DNA of 34,551 nt, from NCBI RefSeq assembly GCF_003606285.1, contig NZ_CP028890.1:1-34551 (forward strand), in the 5' to 3' direction. The stretch comes from Borrelia turcica IST7. GTDB taxonomy: Bacteria; Spirochaetota; Spirochaetia; Borreliales; Borreliaceae. The translations under genes were made by a program, and so were the position numbers. Positions 25,774 through 34,376 of this stretch are shown here, piece after piece; the stretch's first letter is position 1, and every line of letters begins with the position of its first letter. The notes beneath the pieces are model-generated. The model saw only the letters and a list, made by a program, of their open reading frames with translations, was not told the DNA's origin and did not search any database.

Positions 25774-26082
25774 GTGGTATTACTAAGAGCCATAAGGTGG
25801 CTAATAGCGATACTAAAAGGTTTCTTTAAACAAGTATTACTTTTATTAAAGGGTTTAGCTAGTTATTTAATAAGAATAGTACTTGTTTTAGTGAAAGCTT
25901 TAGGAGTGCTTTTTGTTTATTTTAAAGATATAATTATTAGTTTTTATAACAGGAATAGTGAATTCATTTTAATGATGTTTATTGTTATTGTATTGTTCTT
26001 ATCATTTTTAGTTTTAACATATCAAGGAACTTTAAAAGAGACTTGTAGAGGATTTTATGGCAGGGTAAAGTGTTGGAAGTGA
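25774..26082 (+). CDS. hydrophobic membrane protein
   Basis: 102 residues from GTG 25774, chosen because TAGGAG lies 7 bases upstream. Three hydrophobic stretches (about 7-33, 35-52, 66-82) separated by Lys and Arg; the first two may be amphipathic. The C-terminal CRGFYGRVKCWK is basic with two cysteines. Family not recognised; a phage membrane or holin-type protein is possible. Confidence 0.55.
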   Translation: MVLLRAIRWLIAILKGFFKQVLLLLKGLASYLIRIVLVLVKALGVLFVYFKDIIISFYNRNSEFILMMFIVIVLFLSFLVLTYQGTLKETCRGFYGRVKCWK

Positions 26083-26177
26083 GTAGCTTTTATTAAGATT
26101 AAACTTGACAAAAGCAGTTTTTTAGTGTGTTATAAAAAAATTATTATTTATTAATGTATTTTTAAAAAAGTTTGATT

Positions 26178-26842
26178 ATGAAACTATATGCAAATCTTAA
26201 TCCTCTGGATTTATACCGATATTCTATATTTTTTAGGAATTATATTGAAAATGTAGCTGAGGACACAGTAAAGAACGGAATTACTTTACTTAAAACAGGA
26301 GTAGGTGGTGTTGTTGAGAGGAGGGAATTGATGCACTTAAGGTTGAGCTTAAGGAGGCGCTACTTAATGCTATTATAAGCTATAGGTTTAATGGTGTTGG
26401 CTATATTTTAATTAGAACACATGATGATGAGCTTGACCTTGAGAGTGAAGTTTTAAGTGAATTACCTATAGGATTTACATATCTTGACTATTTGCGTGTT
26501 AGAGACAGGGACTATGAGTCAAGTTTTATTACCTATTCACTAAAGACTATAAGTCAAGATGAAGATGCTCCGCTACATGAAAAAGTTAGTATTAAAGAAG
26601 TTAGGTACACAAGAGTAGAGTTATAATATATGAGAATTATGACTCTATCCTAAACGCATATACCCCTGTTTATACAAAGAGTTCCCTACTTAAAGGGAAT
26701 AAATAATGCACTTGAGAGCAAGCTTACAAGACTTAAGAATAGCCTTAATAATGAGGGTATTTTCTATACAGCAACACCAAACGCTAGACTTATGACCTTG
26801 ATTTTCTTAAATAGGCACTTGAACTGGTTAAAGAATAGTTGA
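26178..26842 (+). pseudogene. phage portal protein (DUF1073 type), degraded
   Basis: ATG 26178 begins MKLYANLNPLDLYRYSIFFR, the typical start of the cp32 portal protein, which forms the DNA entry ring of the capsid. A frameshift near 26320 leads to IDALKVELKEALLNAIISYR and FNGVGYILIRTHDDE. Stops and shifts occur near 26623 and 26700, followed by YENYDSILNAYTPVYTKSSL and a last piece NNALESKLTRLKNSLNNEGI ending at TGA 26842. Most of the central and C-terminal portal is absent. Non-functional. Confidence 0.85.
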
Positions 26843-26897
26843 GTTTATTTTTTCACTTAAAGTATCCTTAAGACATAGTTAGCAGAAGAGGTTTTAT

Positions 26898-27220
26898 ATG
26901 CAACGCACACATATAACAGAATAAATGGTAATAGATGAATTTGTTAAGATTGGATTTAATGAGGAGATTGCTAGTGATATTGCAAATAGGTATTATCGTA
27001 ATGAGGTTAATAATTAGTTACCTTGAAAATTTAGAGGAAACTTCAATATTAGGATAAAATTTCTAGAAAAAGAAAATTAGCTTAACAATAAAATATATAG
27101 TGTTAAAAGTGAACTTAACACCAATATAGATGCTAAATTTTAAGTATTAGTTACTAAGGTTGATTAGAGAAAAATCTAATTGTAAACTTATCGGAGTATT
27201 TATAACTATATTTACAAGCT
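26898..27220 (+). pseudogene. bdr: bdr, dead copy
   Basis: Begins MQRTHITE then TAA in place of the Gln codon; continues MVIDEFVKIGFNEEIASDIA, nearly the same as the intact bdr at 24848, followed by several stops and frame changes through the repeat region. A decayed C-terminal part is traceable to about 27220. AGAAGAGG precedes the ATG, so the upstream signals are still in place. Confidence 0.8.
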
Positions 27221-27251
27221 AAAGTAGACTTACTCTTTAAGAATTTCTAGT

Positions 27252-27803
27252 TTAAGAGTTCTTAAACATAGTTAAACGACTTCCATTCTCTTTAAAATCA
27301 CCTTTAATGAGACTAAGAAGCGAGTCATTATCAAGATTTCTGTTAATACTAATAGTAAGTGCACTATATGCAATTGGTAAAACAATATCATTTAAGTGTT
27401 GCTGCAAGCTTTGTCCATTAGAGCTTATTGCACTAGATAAGTTATCGAGCTTATCATTAGCGCCTTTAGATTTAAGAATCTTTACTATAATCTGTCCAAC
27501 CTTAACAAGTTCTCTTCCCTTATCTGGATTCTTAGTTAACCACTGCAAAAAGTCATCAAGTCTTCTTTTGTGTAAAGGTTTAAGCTCAGCCCTTGTGTCA
27601 CTACTACTTATGAAAGCTGTTAACTGAGTATGTAGGAACCCCAACACTTTAGTCTCTTCAGGAATTAAAGAATTATCATTACTTTGTTGTATGCCCATTT
27701 CTGTGCTACTAATTCCCGTTTCTTTATTATTCTCTGTATTAGGATTGTAAGGCAGACAACCATTAAATAGGAAGCAAATAAATAAGTGTAATAAAAATGA
27801 CAT
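27252..27803 (-). CDS. Mlp-like lipoprotein, copy 3
   Basis: 183 residues from ATG 27803, chosen over an upstream in-frame ATG because GAAAGGAG lies directly before it and the lipobox (FNGC, Cys16) then has normal spacing. The core RRLDDFLQWLTKNPDKGREL is shared with the genes at 3091 and 9279. A linker of residues 20-60 precedes it and a helical C-terminus follows. It stands alone on the minus strand, next to a candidate small RNA. Predicted surface lipoprotein. Confidence 0.8.
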   Translation of the reverse strand: MSFLLHLFICFLFNGCLPYNPNTENNKETGISSTEMGIQQSNDNSLIPEETKVLGFLHTQLTAFISSSDTRAELKPLHKRRLDDFLQWLTKNPDKGRELVKVGQIIVKILKSKGANDKLDNLSSAISSNGQSLQQHLNDIVLPIAYSALTISINRNLDNDSLLSLIKGDFKENGSRLTMFKNS

Positions 27804-27981
27804 ATGTACACTCCTTTCTTTAATATAAAGAATATAGCAGTAATAGTATAAATGCATTGTGTTTAGCAGTACAGTGAAGAGACAAGAGTATCTTTTTTAT
27901 GCAGTTTAGGGTAGTTTGAAGACAGAATAAAGATCTCCTTAAATATTTGTAGGGGTCATGTAGGCAAGGTGAAGTTTTTTT

Positions 27982-28010
27982 TTGTGTAATAAAGAAAGTT
28001 GCTGTATAAT
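27982..28010 (+). promoter_or_regulatory. sigma70-type promoter
   Basis: TTGTGT (27982-27987), 17-bp spacer, TATAAT (28005-28010). It faces right, away from the Mlp-like gene and toward a hairpin and terminator, with no gene between. Confidence 0.6.
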
Positions 28011-28015
28011 ATGAA

Positions 28016-28090
28016 TGTTGAAACAAGCATTTCAACATAAAATTGAATTCTTATTAAGGTAAATTAAGACTCTATTGATAGAGTCTTTTA
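28016..28090 (+). ncRNA. candidate small RNA, about 75 nt
   Basis: Starts about 6 bases after the TATAAT at 28010. The 5' end would fold as a hairpin (ATGTTGAAA, loop CAAGCA, TTTCAACAT; 28015-28038) and the 3' end is an intrinsic terminator (GACTCTA, loop TTGA, TAGAGTC, then TTTT; 28068-28089). There is no start codon with a ribosome site inside. Promoter, hairpin and terminator within 110 bp look like a complete non-coding transcription unit. Target unknown. Confidence 0.5.
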
Positions 28091-28108
28091 TATTTATGTG
28101 TAATAAAA

Positions 28109-28133
28109 AAGCCTAAGAGCAATACTTAGGCTT
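28109..28133 (-). terminator. terminator of the coiled-coil lipoprotein gene
   Basis: AAGCCTAAG and CTTAGGCTT arms with a T-run on the minus strand, 16 bp past the stop at 28149. Confidence 0.8.
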
Positions 28134-28148
28134 ATGTTTATAAATCAA

Positions 28149-29444
28149 TTATATCTTATTTTTTGTTGTAATTTCCTCTTCTAAGTCTTTAAGTATGCTA
28201 GGAAGACTACCCTTACTGTTGTCATTGATATAAGCTAATGTTTTGTGTATTAACTTAACAATGCCAATTGCTTTAGTTACTGCACCTGTTTGAAGACCAT
28301 CTACAGTAACTGTAGATTTATACCCACCAAGATGACTTCTAACTCTACTACATAAAACCTTCAACTTGTCCTTTATGTCCTTTATGTTTTCAAACATAAC
28401 ATCAAAATCTTTGTCTTTTGAGTAACCCAATGACTTTCGTTCCTCAATTTTCTTTTGTGATTCTATTAATTGACTAAGTTTTATTGTCTTACCAATAATA
28501 CTTTTAAGAGACTCATTTAATGCTTCTTTGTTGCTATCTTTGTTATTGTCTCTAATACCCTTTTCAAGTTCTTCTAACATATCAATGATACCATAAGCTT
28601 CATCTTGAGCCCTCTTAGCACTCTCTGTTAAGTCTTCAGTAACGCGTAGGAATTTTTGACTTCGGACTTTCTCTTCTTTTATCTTCTGTCGTATAGCCGC
28701 ATATTGTTGAGATTCTTCTTTAATTTTCTCAATTTCTTGTTTTAATTTTGCTTCTTGCTCTTCATATTTAGTTTTTCTTCTCTTTTCTATTTCAATCTTT
28801 GTATTTATATCCTCAATAGCCTCTTTAATAACAGCACCCTTTTTTGAGGCATCAGTTAACGCTGCAGCTACTTGAGGTATTGATTGTGCTTTAGAGTCTA
28901 AATCTCCATGTTTAAGACCACTCTCTTTATCTACTTCTTCTTGAGCAACTGGTGTTTGCAAGTTGTCAACACTCCCAACATGCCCTGTGTTTGTTTGATT
29001 ATTAGATAATTCTTTATTTAAATCGTCTTTTAATTGTTTTTTTAAATCTTCCAATGAAGTAATTTTCTTATCAATCTCTTTTGTATCCATTGAAGTATCT
29101 TTATCAATTGTGTGTATTTTTTCCTGTAGTTCATTTCTAAGAGCAATCTCTTGCTGAGCTTCTACTTGAGCTTCGATACCTTCACCAACAACACCATAAG
29201 CATCACTCTTCTCGTCTTCACCACCACCAGTAGAGTCAAAGTCTCCTAATAAATTAGCCTGCCTAGCAGAATCTAATTTTTCAGGTTCAAAGCCCGTACT
29301 AGCGTTAGAGACTAGGCTATCTATTGTATCTGTTGTTCTACTTTCCAGCAAAGCAAGCTCATCACCTAAATCATTATCTAGCGTACAGCTAAATAAGAGT
29401 GATATTAAAAATATGTTAGTTAAAATAAATTTGTTATACTGCAT
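28149..29444 (-). CDS. large coiled-coil lipoprotein
   Basis: 431 residues. Lipobox SLLFSC gives lipidated Cys20. An acidic low-complexity part (to about 90) is followed by helices at 95-145 and a long coiled coil at about 205-270 (YEEQEAKLKQEIEKIKEESQ). The C-terminal 150 residues form a compact helical domain (HLGGYKSTVTVDGLQTGAVT). AGGAGAT precedes the ATG. A TATAAT on the minus strand at 29539-29534 may be its promoter. Family not recognised; surface or periplasmic lipoprotein. Confidence 0.75.
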   Translation of the reverse strand: MQYNKFILTNIFLISLLFSCTLDNDLGDELALLESRTTDTIDSLVSNASTGFEPEKLDSARQANLLGDFDSTGGGEDEKSDAYGVVGEGIEAQVEAQQEIALRNELQEKIHTIDKDTSMDTKEIDKKITSLEDLKKQLKDDLNKELSNNQTNTGHVGSVDNLQTPVAQEEVDKESGLKHGDLDSKAQSIPQVAAALTDASKKGAVIKEAIEDINTKIEIEKRRKTKYEEQEAKLKQEIEKIKEESQQYAAIRQKIKEEKVRSQKFLRVTEDLTESAKRAQDEAYGIIDMLEELEKGIRDNNKDSNKEALNESLKSIIGKTIKLSQLIESQKKIEERKSLGYSKDKDFDVMFENIKDIKDKLKVLCSRVRSHLGGYKSTVTVDGLQTGAVTKAIGIVKLIHKTLAYINDNSKGSLPSILKDLEEEITTKNKI

Positions 29445-29533
29445 AAGTATCTCCTGTAAAACATGACCCTAAAAAGAGCATGCATTAAACTTGAGGGTGT
29501 GCCTACCTTAAGTCTTAATCTGTTGTGTATCTT

Positions 29534-29539
29534 ATTATA
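29534..29539 (-). promoter_or_regulatory. -10 box candidate for the coiled-coil lipoprotein
   Basis: A perfect TATAAT on the minus strand about 90 bp upstream of the ATG at 29444. The -35 region is weak. Confidence 0.35.
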
Positions 29540-29592
29540 GTGCAGAACTTAAGAAATAACACTTTACTTTAAGTAGTCTCTTCTCTGCTACA

Positions 29593-29937
29593 CTACTTAG
29601 AAGAGTTACCACTACCACTACCAAACAAACCACTAAGACCACTAAATATGGATGTAACTGGTGCGAAAACAGCAGATGTCAAATTCTTAACTGCACCAAC
29701 CAAAGTTTTAGGTTCATCGGAGTTTTTGTCTTCAGCTGCAGAAGCTACCTCAATAACCTCTTCAATCCCTTCGTCCTCATCCTCATCGTCCTCCTCCTCT
29801 TCGTCGTCGACCTCGTCAGCCTCAGCTAATTCAATCTCCTCCTCCTCAGCCATCTCATCAGCAAAATCTGCCACTTCTTGAGAACAAGAGATAACCATTG
29901 CAAGCAAAAGCAAAAATAAAAGATAAAACTTATTCAT
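29593..29937 (-). CDS. acidic-tract lipoprotein
   Basis: 114 residues. Lipobox MVISC, Cys18. Residues 28-64 are overwhelmingly Asp and Glu (for example EVDDEEEEDDEDEDEGIEE), and the C-terminus is a small-residue segment (IFSGLSGLFGSGSGNSSK). AGGAG precedes the ATG. The composition is very unlike its neighbours. Role unknown; the acid tract could bind divalent cations or basic host proteins, which is inference. Confidence 0.75.
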   Translation of the reverse strand: MNKFYLLFLLLLAMVISCSQEVADFADEMAEEEEIELAEADEVDDEEEEDDEDEDEGIEEVIEVASAAEDKNSDEPKTLVGAVKNLTSAVFAPVTSIFSGLSGLFGSGSGNSSK

Positions 29938-30104
29938 AAAAAACTCCTAAAAGGTAAATTTAAGTTAAAAAGGAAAGGTATTGCAATTTTGAGGAAAAAC
30001 TATGTTTTTGTTATAGAAGGAGAAGTTATTCACTGTTTTGTGGAGTTAAAGTGTACTGATATTTCTATTTGAAGCAGGAAAATAAAAAAAGAGAGGATTT
30101 GTAA

Positions 30105-30110
30105 TATAAT
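30105..30110 (+). promoter_or_regulatory. -10 box of the lipoprotein gene at 30142
   Basis: TATAAT 32 bp before the ATG, with TAAGGAG as the ribosome site in between. The -35 is poor. Confidence 0.45.
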
Positions 30111-30141
30111 TTTACTTTAATTTACTTTAAGGAGTTCTTTT

Positions 30142-30915
30142 ATGAGGAAACCCGCCTTATTGATACTAATAGTGATGGTGGCATGTAATATAGGGAAGGA
30201 AGATGTTGCATTTGTAGAAGAGAGTAGTGCTGGTGTAGTTGATGTTAGTAGTCCTAGTAGAGTAGCTAGCGTAGAGGAAGGAGTTAGTTTTGAGGTATCT
30301 GAGGGGAAGACGAAAAGATGTTTGAGTGCAAGTCACTGGGCAGCTTTTTGGATCACATGCAGTACATGTTATGTTAACTGGATTAAGATAAAGCCTGTTG
30401 ATATTAAGAGTCGGAAGGGCAAGGTAATAAAATCGTTGAAGGGAAGGCTAGGGTATTCATTCTCAATAACACCCCTTAAGTATAATAATGAAAGCAATAA
30501 GTATGTGATGCCATTGATAATGTTTGAAAGCTTAGATAGTTCGAATAGCGTTGAGGTTGTCTCATTTATGTTAACAGATTATCTGGAGCTTAATTTTAAT
30601 AAGAGGGGAGGAACATTTGAAATACCTCGAGTAGAGAAATCTGCTGAGAATCCTGGTCGGAATGTGTATCCTTTTGGAATACTTAATATAGGAAATCCGA
30701 GTGGGGGAGAAGAGGTAATTGGTGCTATTGCAAGGCAGTATAAGGGAGGTAGATGGGAGAGTTTGCGAGCAAAGATAAGAGTTAAGGTTGAAGAGAAGGT
30801 TAAGGTATATAGCATAACACTTGATGCTAAGTTATTTAATGAGTTTATGAAGGAAGTATTTGCTAGGTATCCAGATGTTGCTAGTGAGAATAAGAAATTT
30901 AGAATACCTGTATAG
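30142..30915 (+). CDS. lipoprotein with conserved Cys and CxxC, paralog A
   Basis: 257 residues. Lipobox VMVAC, Cys15. After a short linker comes a globular domain starting near 48 (SFEVSEGKTKRCL). Cys60, a conserved HW, and the CxxC at Cys73-Cys76 precede WIKIKP. The rest is mixed alpha/beta, with GRLGYSFSITPLKYN, FESLDSSNSVEVVSFMLTDY and YPFGILNIGNPSGGEEV, ending NKKFRIPV. It is paralogous over its whole length to the convergent gene at 31167. I do not know the family with confidence; a free-Cys/CxxC pattern is unusual in Borrelia surface lipoproteins. Confidence 0.75.
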   Translation: MRKPALLILIVMVACNIGKEDVAFVEESSAGVVDVSSPSRVASVEEGVSFEVSEGKTKRCLSASHWAAFWITCSTCYVNWIKIKPVDIKSRKGKVIKSLKGRLGYSFSITPLKYNNESNKYVMPLIMFESLDSSNSVEVVSFMLTDYLELNFNKRGGTFEIPRVEKSAENPGRNVYPFGILNIGNPSGGEEVIGAIARQYKGGRWESLRAKIRVKVEEKVKVYSITLDAKLFNEFMKEVFARYPDVASENKKFRIPV

Positions 30916-31115
30916 TGAGGCAGACACTTTACTTAGGGTAGTAAATTTGGGTTAGTTTCTTATCATAAATAAAGTGGGATTTGCTACTACTGTGATGTTA
31001 TTACTTATCTTTAGATAAGAGGATGTTAAAAGACAATCAAACAAAATCCATTTAAAAGGCAAGTCATTATTTTTTTAAGAACAGAAAAATATTTCTATTA
31101 AGAACGCAGTCTTAG

Positions 31116-31150
31116 AGGCAAGGACTAGTGAGTAAAACTAATCCTTGCCT
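31116..31150. terminator. shared terminator between convergent paralogs
   Basis: AGGCAAGGA pairs with TCCTTGCCT, with further TAGT/ACTA pairing inside, between the two convergent lipoprotein genes. Suits termination from both sides. Confidence 0.75.
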
Positions 31151-31166
31151 AAAATAAATACAAGAC

Positions 31167-31973
31167 TTAATCAGCAACAGGAATTCTGAATTTCTTATTA
31201 TACTGGTTAGCCTTAGGATAACGAGCAAAGACTTGCTTCATAAATTCATTAAATAATCCAGTATCAAGTGTTATGTTGTAAGTTTTAGCACTGGAACTAC
31301 CTTTCTCCTTAACAGTGATCTTGGCTCGTAAAGAACCCCATTTGCCTCCCTTAAACTGCTTTTCAATAGCGCTAATAACCTCATCGCCACCACTAGGCGA
31401 AGTAACACTAAGGATCCCAAAAGGATATACATCCTGATTCGGATTAGCAGGAGATTTCTCTACTCTAGGAAGATCAAAGGTGCCACCCTTTTTATTAAAA
31501 TTAAGCTGTGGGAAATCTGTTAACTTGAAAGATAGGACCTCAAGACTATTAGAACTATCAAGGTTTTCAAAAACGATTTGGGGCATGATATAGCTATTGT
31601 GAGAGTCCCCATAAGATCCGCCATCATTGTATTTAAGAGGTAGAATAGAGAAAGAATAGCCAAGCCTGTTCTTAAAAGTCTTTGAAAGCTTTCCATTGCT
31701 TTTAGTAATAGCTAAGGGCTTAATCTTAATCCAAGAGACAAAACAAGTGGTGCACGTCCGAAACCATCTGTGATGAGGCAAAAGACACCGCTGTAATTTT
31801 CCTTCAACAACTTCGAAAGAAACGCCACCCGCACTCTTTACTGTAGCAGTAGCAACAGTAGAGCCCGAAACAACAGGAACATCACTCTCCTCTTCTAAGT
31901 GAGCAATCTCATCCTTTGCTAAGTCACAAGCAAGAAGAGCAGAAAGAATAAAAAATAAAGTAAGATTTCTCAT
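31167..31973 (-). CDS. lipoprotein with conserved Cys and CxxC, paralog B
   Basis: 268 residues, lipobox SALLAC, Cys16. It aligns with paralog A throughout: SFEVVEGKLQRCL (Cys63), HHRW, Cys74-x-x-Cys77, WIKIKP, NRLGYSFSILPLKYN, YPFGILSVTSPSGGDEV and NKKFRIPVAD. It has an extra Gly/Ser/Asp loop (about residue 120) compared with A. AAGGAG precedes the ATG. The two genes are tail to tail, so the duplication was inverted. Confidence 0.75.
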   Translation of the reverse strand: MRNLTLFFILSALLACDLAKDEIAHLEEESDVPVVSGSTVATATVKSAGGVSFEVVEGKLQRCLLPHHRWFRTCTTCFVSWIKIKPLAITKSNGKLSKTFKNRLGYSFSILPLKYNDGGSYGDSHNSYIMPQIVFENLDSSNSLEVLSFKLTDFPQLNFNKKGGTFDLPRVEKSPANPNQDVYPFGILSVTSPSGGDEVISAIEKQFKGGKWGSLRAKITVKEKGSSSAKTYNITLDTGLFNEFMKQVFARYPKANQYNKKFRIPVAD

Positions 31974-32045
31974 AAGGAACTCCTTTAAGGTAAATTAATA
32001 GTAGTAAGAAGTGTAGAGCAAAAAGGAGATTTGTAAAGGGAATAG

Positions 32046-33404
32046 TTAAGATTTAACAACAAGGCCAATCCCCAGATAGTTGAAGGTGAAGTTATACTCA
32101 AGAAGACTAGCAGTGTTTAGGTTATAAATAAGAGGGGAGTAGTTGAGTTTGCTAAATAACTTAAGGCTATAGGAGGTATTATTGAAAGAGAATAGCTTAA
32201 TAAGAGAGCCCAACTCAGCTTCAGAACCCAGTTGAATAGTATCTTTAACAGCAATAGGTCTATAAACAGACTTAATGTCAGTGTTGTATTTATTGAAAGA
32301 CAAGAAGATACCATATGCTATGTATAGGGAGAAGAGTGAGTGAGAGAGGAGAGTAAAAGAGATACCAGAGGAGAATCTATTAGTAAATGAGTCTTTATCG
32401 GGAAGATTAATATCATAATTGGTGGCAATAGCAGCGTAGGATTTAAGTTGAGGCGTAAGAGAGTAGTAGAGTATGCTTCTTATTTGAAAGGGAATCATCC
32501 ACTCGTAAGCAAAAGAGAATAGATTGCTTAAAGCAAAAATAGCATGTTGTTGGGGAGTATCATATTCTTTGGTAAAGATAACCCCAAACCCCCCAACACT
32601 AAAGAAGCGATTGTTACTAGAGAAATTTTCTATGTGAATAGTGTTAACGGAGGTAAAGTTTTTGGAATAGAGTTTGTATTGAATGCCCAAGCCACTCTCA
32701 GCTTCTTGAGTTATAGCATAAGCTTTAATTTCGTCAATCTTGTTTTGAGTTTGAAAGAAAAGTTTAGTAACAAGACCAATGTCTTTGTTTCTAAGATCAA
32801 CCCCAAAACTTATTTTAGCAAAAAAATCAGCAAAGTAAGAAAAATCAAGATAGTTCTCAAGTAAAAGTAGTCCTCCATAGGAGTAGAGAAAAGCAGAGGA
32901 GATGAACCCCCTGTAATTATATGGCTCATAGGCTACAGGAGCGGGTCTAGTTTGCCTTACAAGAAGATGCAGAGTATTTTGTGTTAAAGCACCACCCCAG
33001 TTGCCATAAAGTAAGTTTTTAAAGCCAATGCCAAAATCAATATGACCAAAGTAGGATGAATCTTTTATTAAGGTAAAGGGGAAGAAGTATAAAGCCCCCA
33101 GTTCAATAATATCAGTCCTAGTTTGAACCGCAATAGGGTCATCTTTATAACCTCTGTAGGTAAAAGAGTGAGTTTCTATGTTAAGAGTAAAGTTGTACTT
33201 AGATTCAAAAGTAAAGACGATAGAACCACTACGAAGGTCATCAAAGAAATCACTAAAAGAAAAGCCATAGCTATCATTTAAAAGCTCAATATTGTATTTA
33301 TCAACCCCGTCATTCCTGTGTTGAAATAAATGATTGTAAGAATAAGAGTTAGGGACAACTACTAGAAGAGAGAGAATAGCCGTCATAAGTTTTATGAGAT
33401 GCAT
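32046..33404 (-). CDS. predicted outer-membrane beta-barrel protein
   Basis: 452 residues. An N-terminal signal peptide (IKLMTAILSLLVVVPNSYS) without lipobox is followed by many alternating hydrophobic/aromatic strands (FTLNIETHSFTYRG, HIDFGIGFKNLLYG, SVGGFGVIFTKEY, RFSSGISFTLLSH) ending FNYLGIGLVVKS. The pattern and C-terminus are those of a transmembrane beta-barrel, perhaps a porin. No cysteines are evident. The ribosome site is weak. It is 73 bp from paralog B and may share its transcript. Family name not assigned. Confidence 0.7.
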   Translation of the reverse strand: MHLIKLMTAILSLLVVVPNSYSYNHLFQHRNDGVDKYNIELLNDSYGFSFSDFFDDLRSGSIVFTFESKYNFTLNIETHSFTYRGYKDDPIAVQTRTDIIELGALYFFPFTLIKDSSYFGHIDFGIGFKNLLYGNWGGALTQNTLHLLVRQTRPAPVAYEPYNYRGFISSAFLYSYGGLLLLENYLDFSYFADFFAKISFGVDLRNKDIGLVTKLFFQTQNKIDEIKAYAITQEAESGLGIQYKLYSKNFTSVNTIHIENFSSNNRFFSVGGFGVIFTKEYDTPQQHAIFALSNLFSFAYEWMIPFQIRSILYYSLTPQLKSYAAIATNYDINLPDKDSFTNRFSSGISFTLLSHSLFSLYIAYGIFLSFNKYNTDIKSVYRPIAVKDTIQLGSEAELGSLIKLFSFNNTSYSLKLFSKLNYSPLIYNLNTASLLEYNFTFNYLGIGLVVKS

Positions 33405-33458
33405 TTATTAAAATTTTACACCATTTATAAACACAAATAAGAACTTTCGCTCTTTTAA

Positions 33459-33485
33459 GAAGCTTATTTATTTCTAATAAGCTTC
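33459..33485. terminator. hairpin between subtelomeric gene and beta-barrel gene
   Basis: GAAGCTTATT pairs perfectly with AATAAGCTTC around a 7-base loop, 73 bp past the stop at 33558. Confidence 0.65.
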
Positions 33486-33557
33486 ATCTTAACAATCAAA
33501 ATAGCCTTTGTAAAGGAGTCTTTTCTTTAGAATGAATTGTGTTTAAGAGGAGGAGAG

Positions 33558-34352
33558 TTAGAAAAATGATTTTTGTGTAGAAAGGATAGAAGATAAAAGC
33601 TCTTTTCTATGTTTATAAGTAGATTTAAAATTAATGCCTTTCTCTTTAAGCTTAACCTTAAGGAATGCATTAAGATTATGTAGTGTATTTTTATGAGTAG
33701 CAAGATTGTTGGCGGAGAAGAAATCCTCTATAAGAAGAGCAATAGTGTGCTTAACAAGAGAATTACTAGCTTTATAAAAAGCAAGATTAGCTTTATTAAT
33801 CCTTAGGGGAGTAAATGAATTAATATGTAGTATTATCTTAGCAAAACTTTCTATAACAGGTTTTCTAACCAATTGAATGTTGTTGACAGAGGCATTCTTT
33901 TGAGCTAGTGAAGTGCTTTGAGAGAGAATTAGAGAGTATATTTTCTCTAAAGTCTTTGTAGTAATATTAGAACGAAGTACTTTTTTAAGAATTCTATTAA
34001 GTTCCCATGCATTATAGTGAGGGTAAGGATTTTTAAGATAAAGTGCCCTAATAGAATGAACAACCAGTTTAGGATCAATTAAAGTATGTCTTATAAATTC
34101 TTTACTATTAGTTATCTTGTAAATGATAGTATTATTACTTTTTTGTTTAAGTATAATCTTATCATTCAGATGAGCAAGAGGAATACCAGTTGACATTATA
34201 ATACCAAGTAGATTATGTTTAATATTGCCAGACTGAATTAAAGCAGTAGCTAATAGAATGAATTCACTAGAATTGACGCTAATAATATCAGTAGAATGCT
34301 TTTTAGTAATATTCTTTCGTTTCTTTGTAAAGAGATGTAAAAAATTAAACAT
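33558..34352 (-). CDS. subtelomeric protein, unknown
   Basis: 264 residues, basic, mostly helical, no signal peptide. Segments such as GIIMSTGIPLAHLNDKIILK and AWELNRILKKVLRSNITTKT have no motif I can name, and the C-terminus is basic (LKEKGINFKSTYKHRKELLS). The start at 34352 lacks a visible ribosome site. It lies 200 bp from the right telomere and is transcribed away from it. Possibly a plasmid-end DNA-binding protein, which is speculation. Confidence 0.6.
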   Translation of the reverse strand: MFNFLHLFTKKRKNITKKHSTDIISVNSSEFILLATALIQSGNIKHNLLGIIMSTGIPLAHLNDKIILKQKSNNTIIYKITNSKEFIRHTLIDPKLVVHSIRALYLKNPYPHYNAWELNRILKKVLRSNITTKTLEKIYSLILSQSTSLAQKNASVNNIQLVRKPVIESFAKIILHINSFTPLRINKANLAFYKASNSLVKHTIALLIEDFFSANNLATHKNTLHNLNAFLKVKLKEKGINFKSTYKHRKELLSSILSTQKSFF

Positions 34353-34376
34353 TTATATACAATTATATACACTAAC

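Noticed and set aside
27820..28038. 72-codon minus-strand frame over the small RNA candidate
   Set aside because: Opposite to the promoter and terminator signals, no ribosome site, unlikely composition.
29648..29881. Serine-rich frame opposite the acidic lipoprotein
   Set aside because: Pure antisense shadow of the Asp/Glu codons; no start signals.
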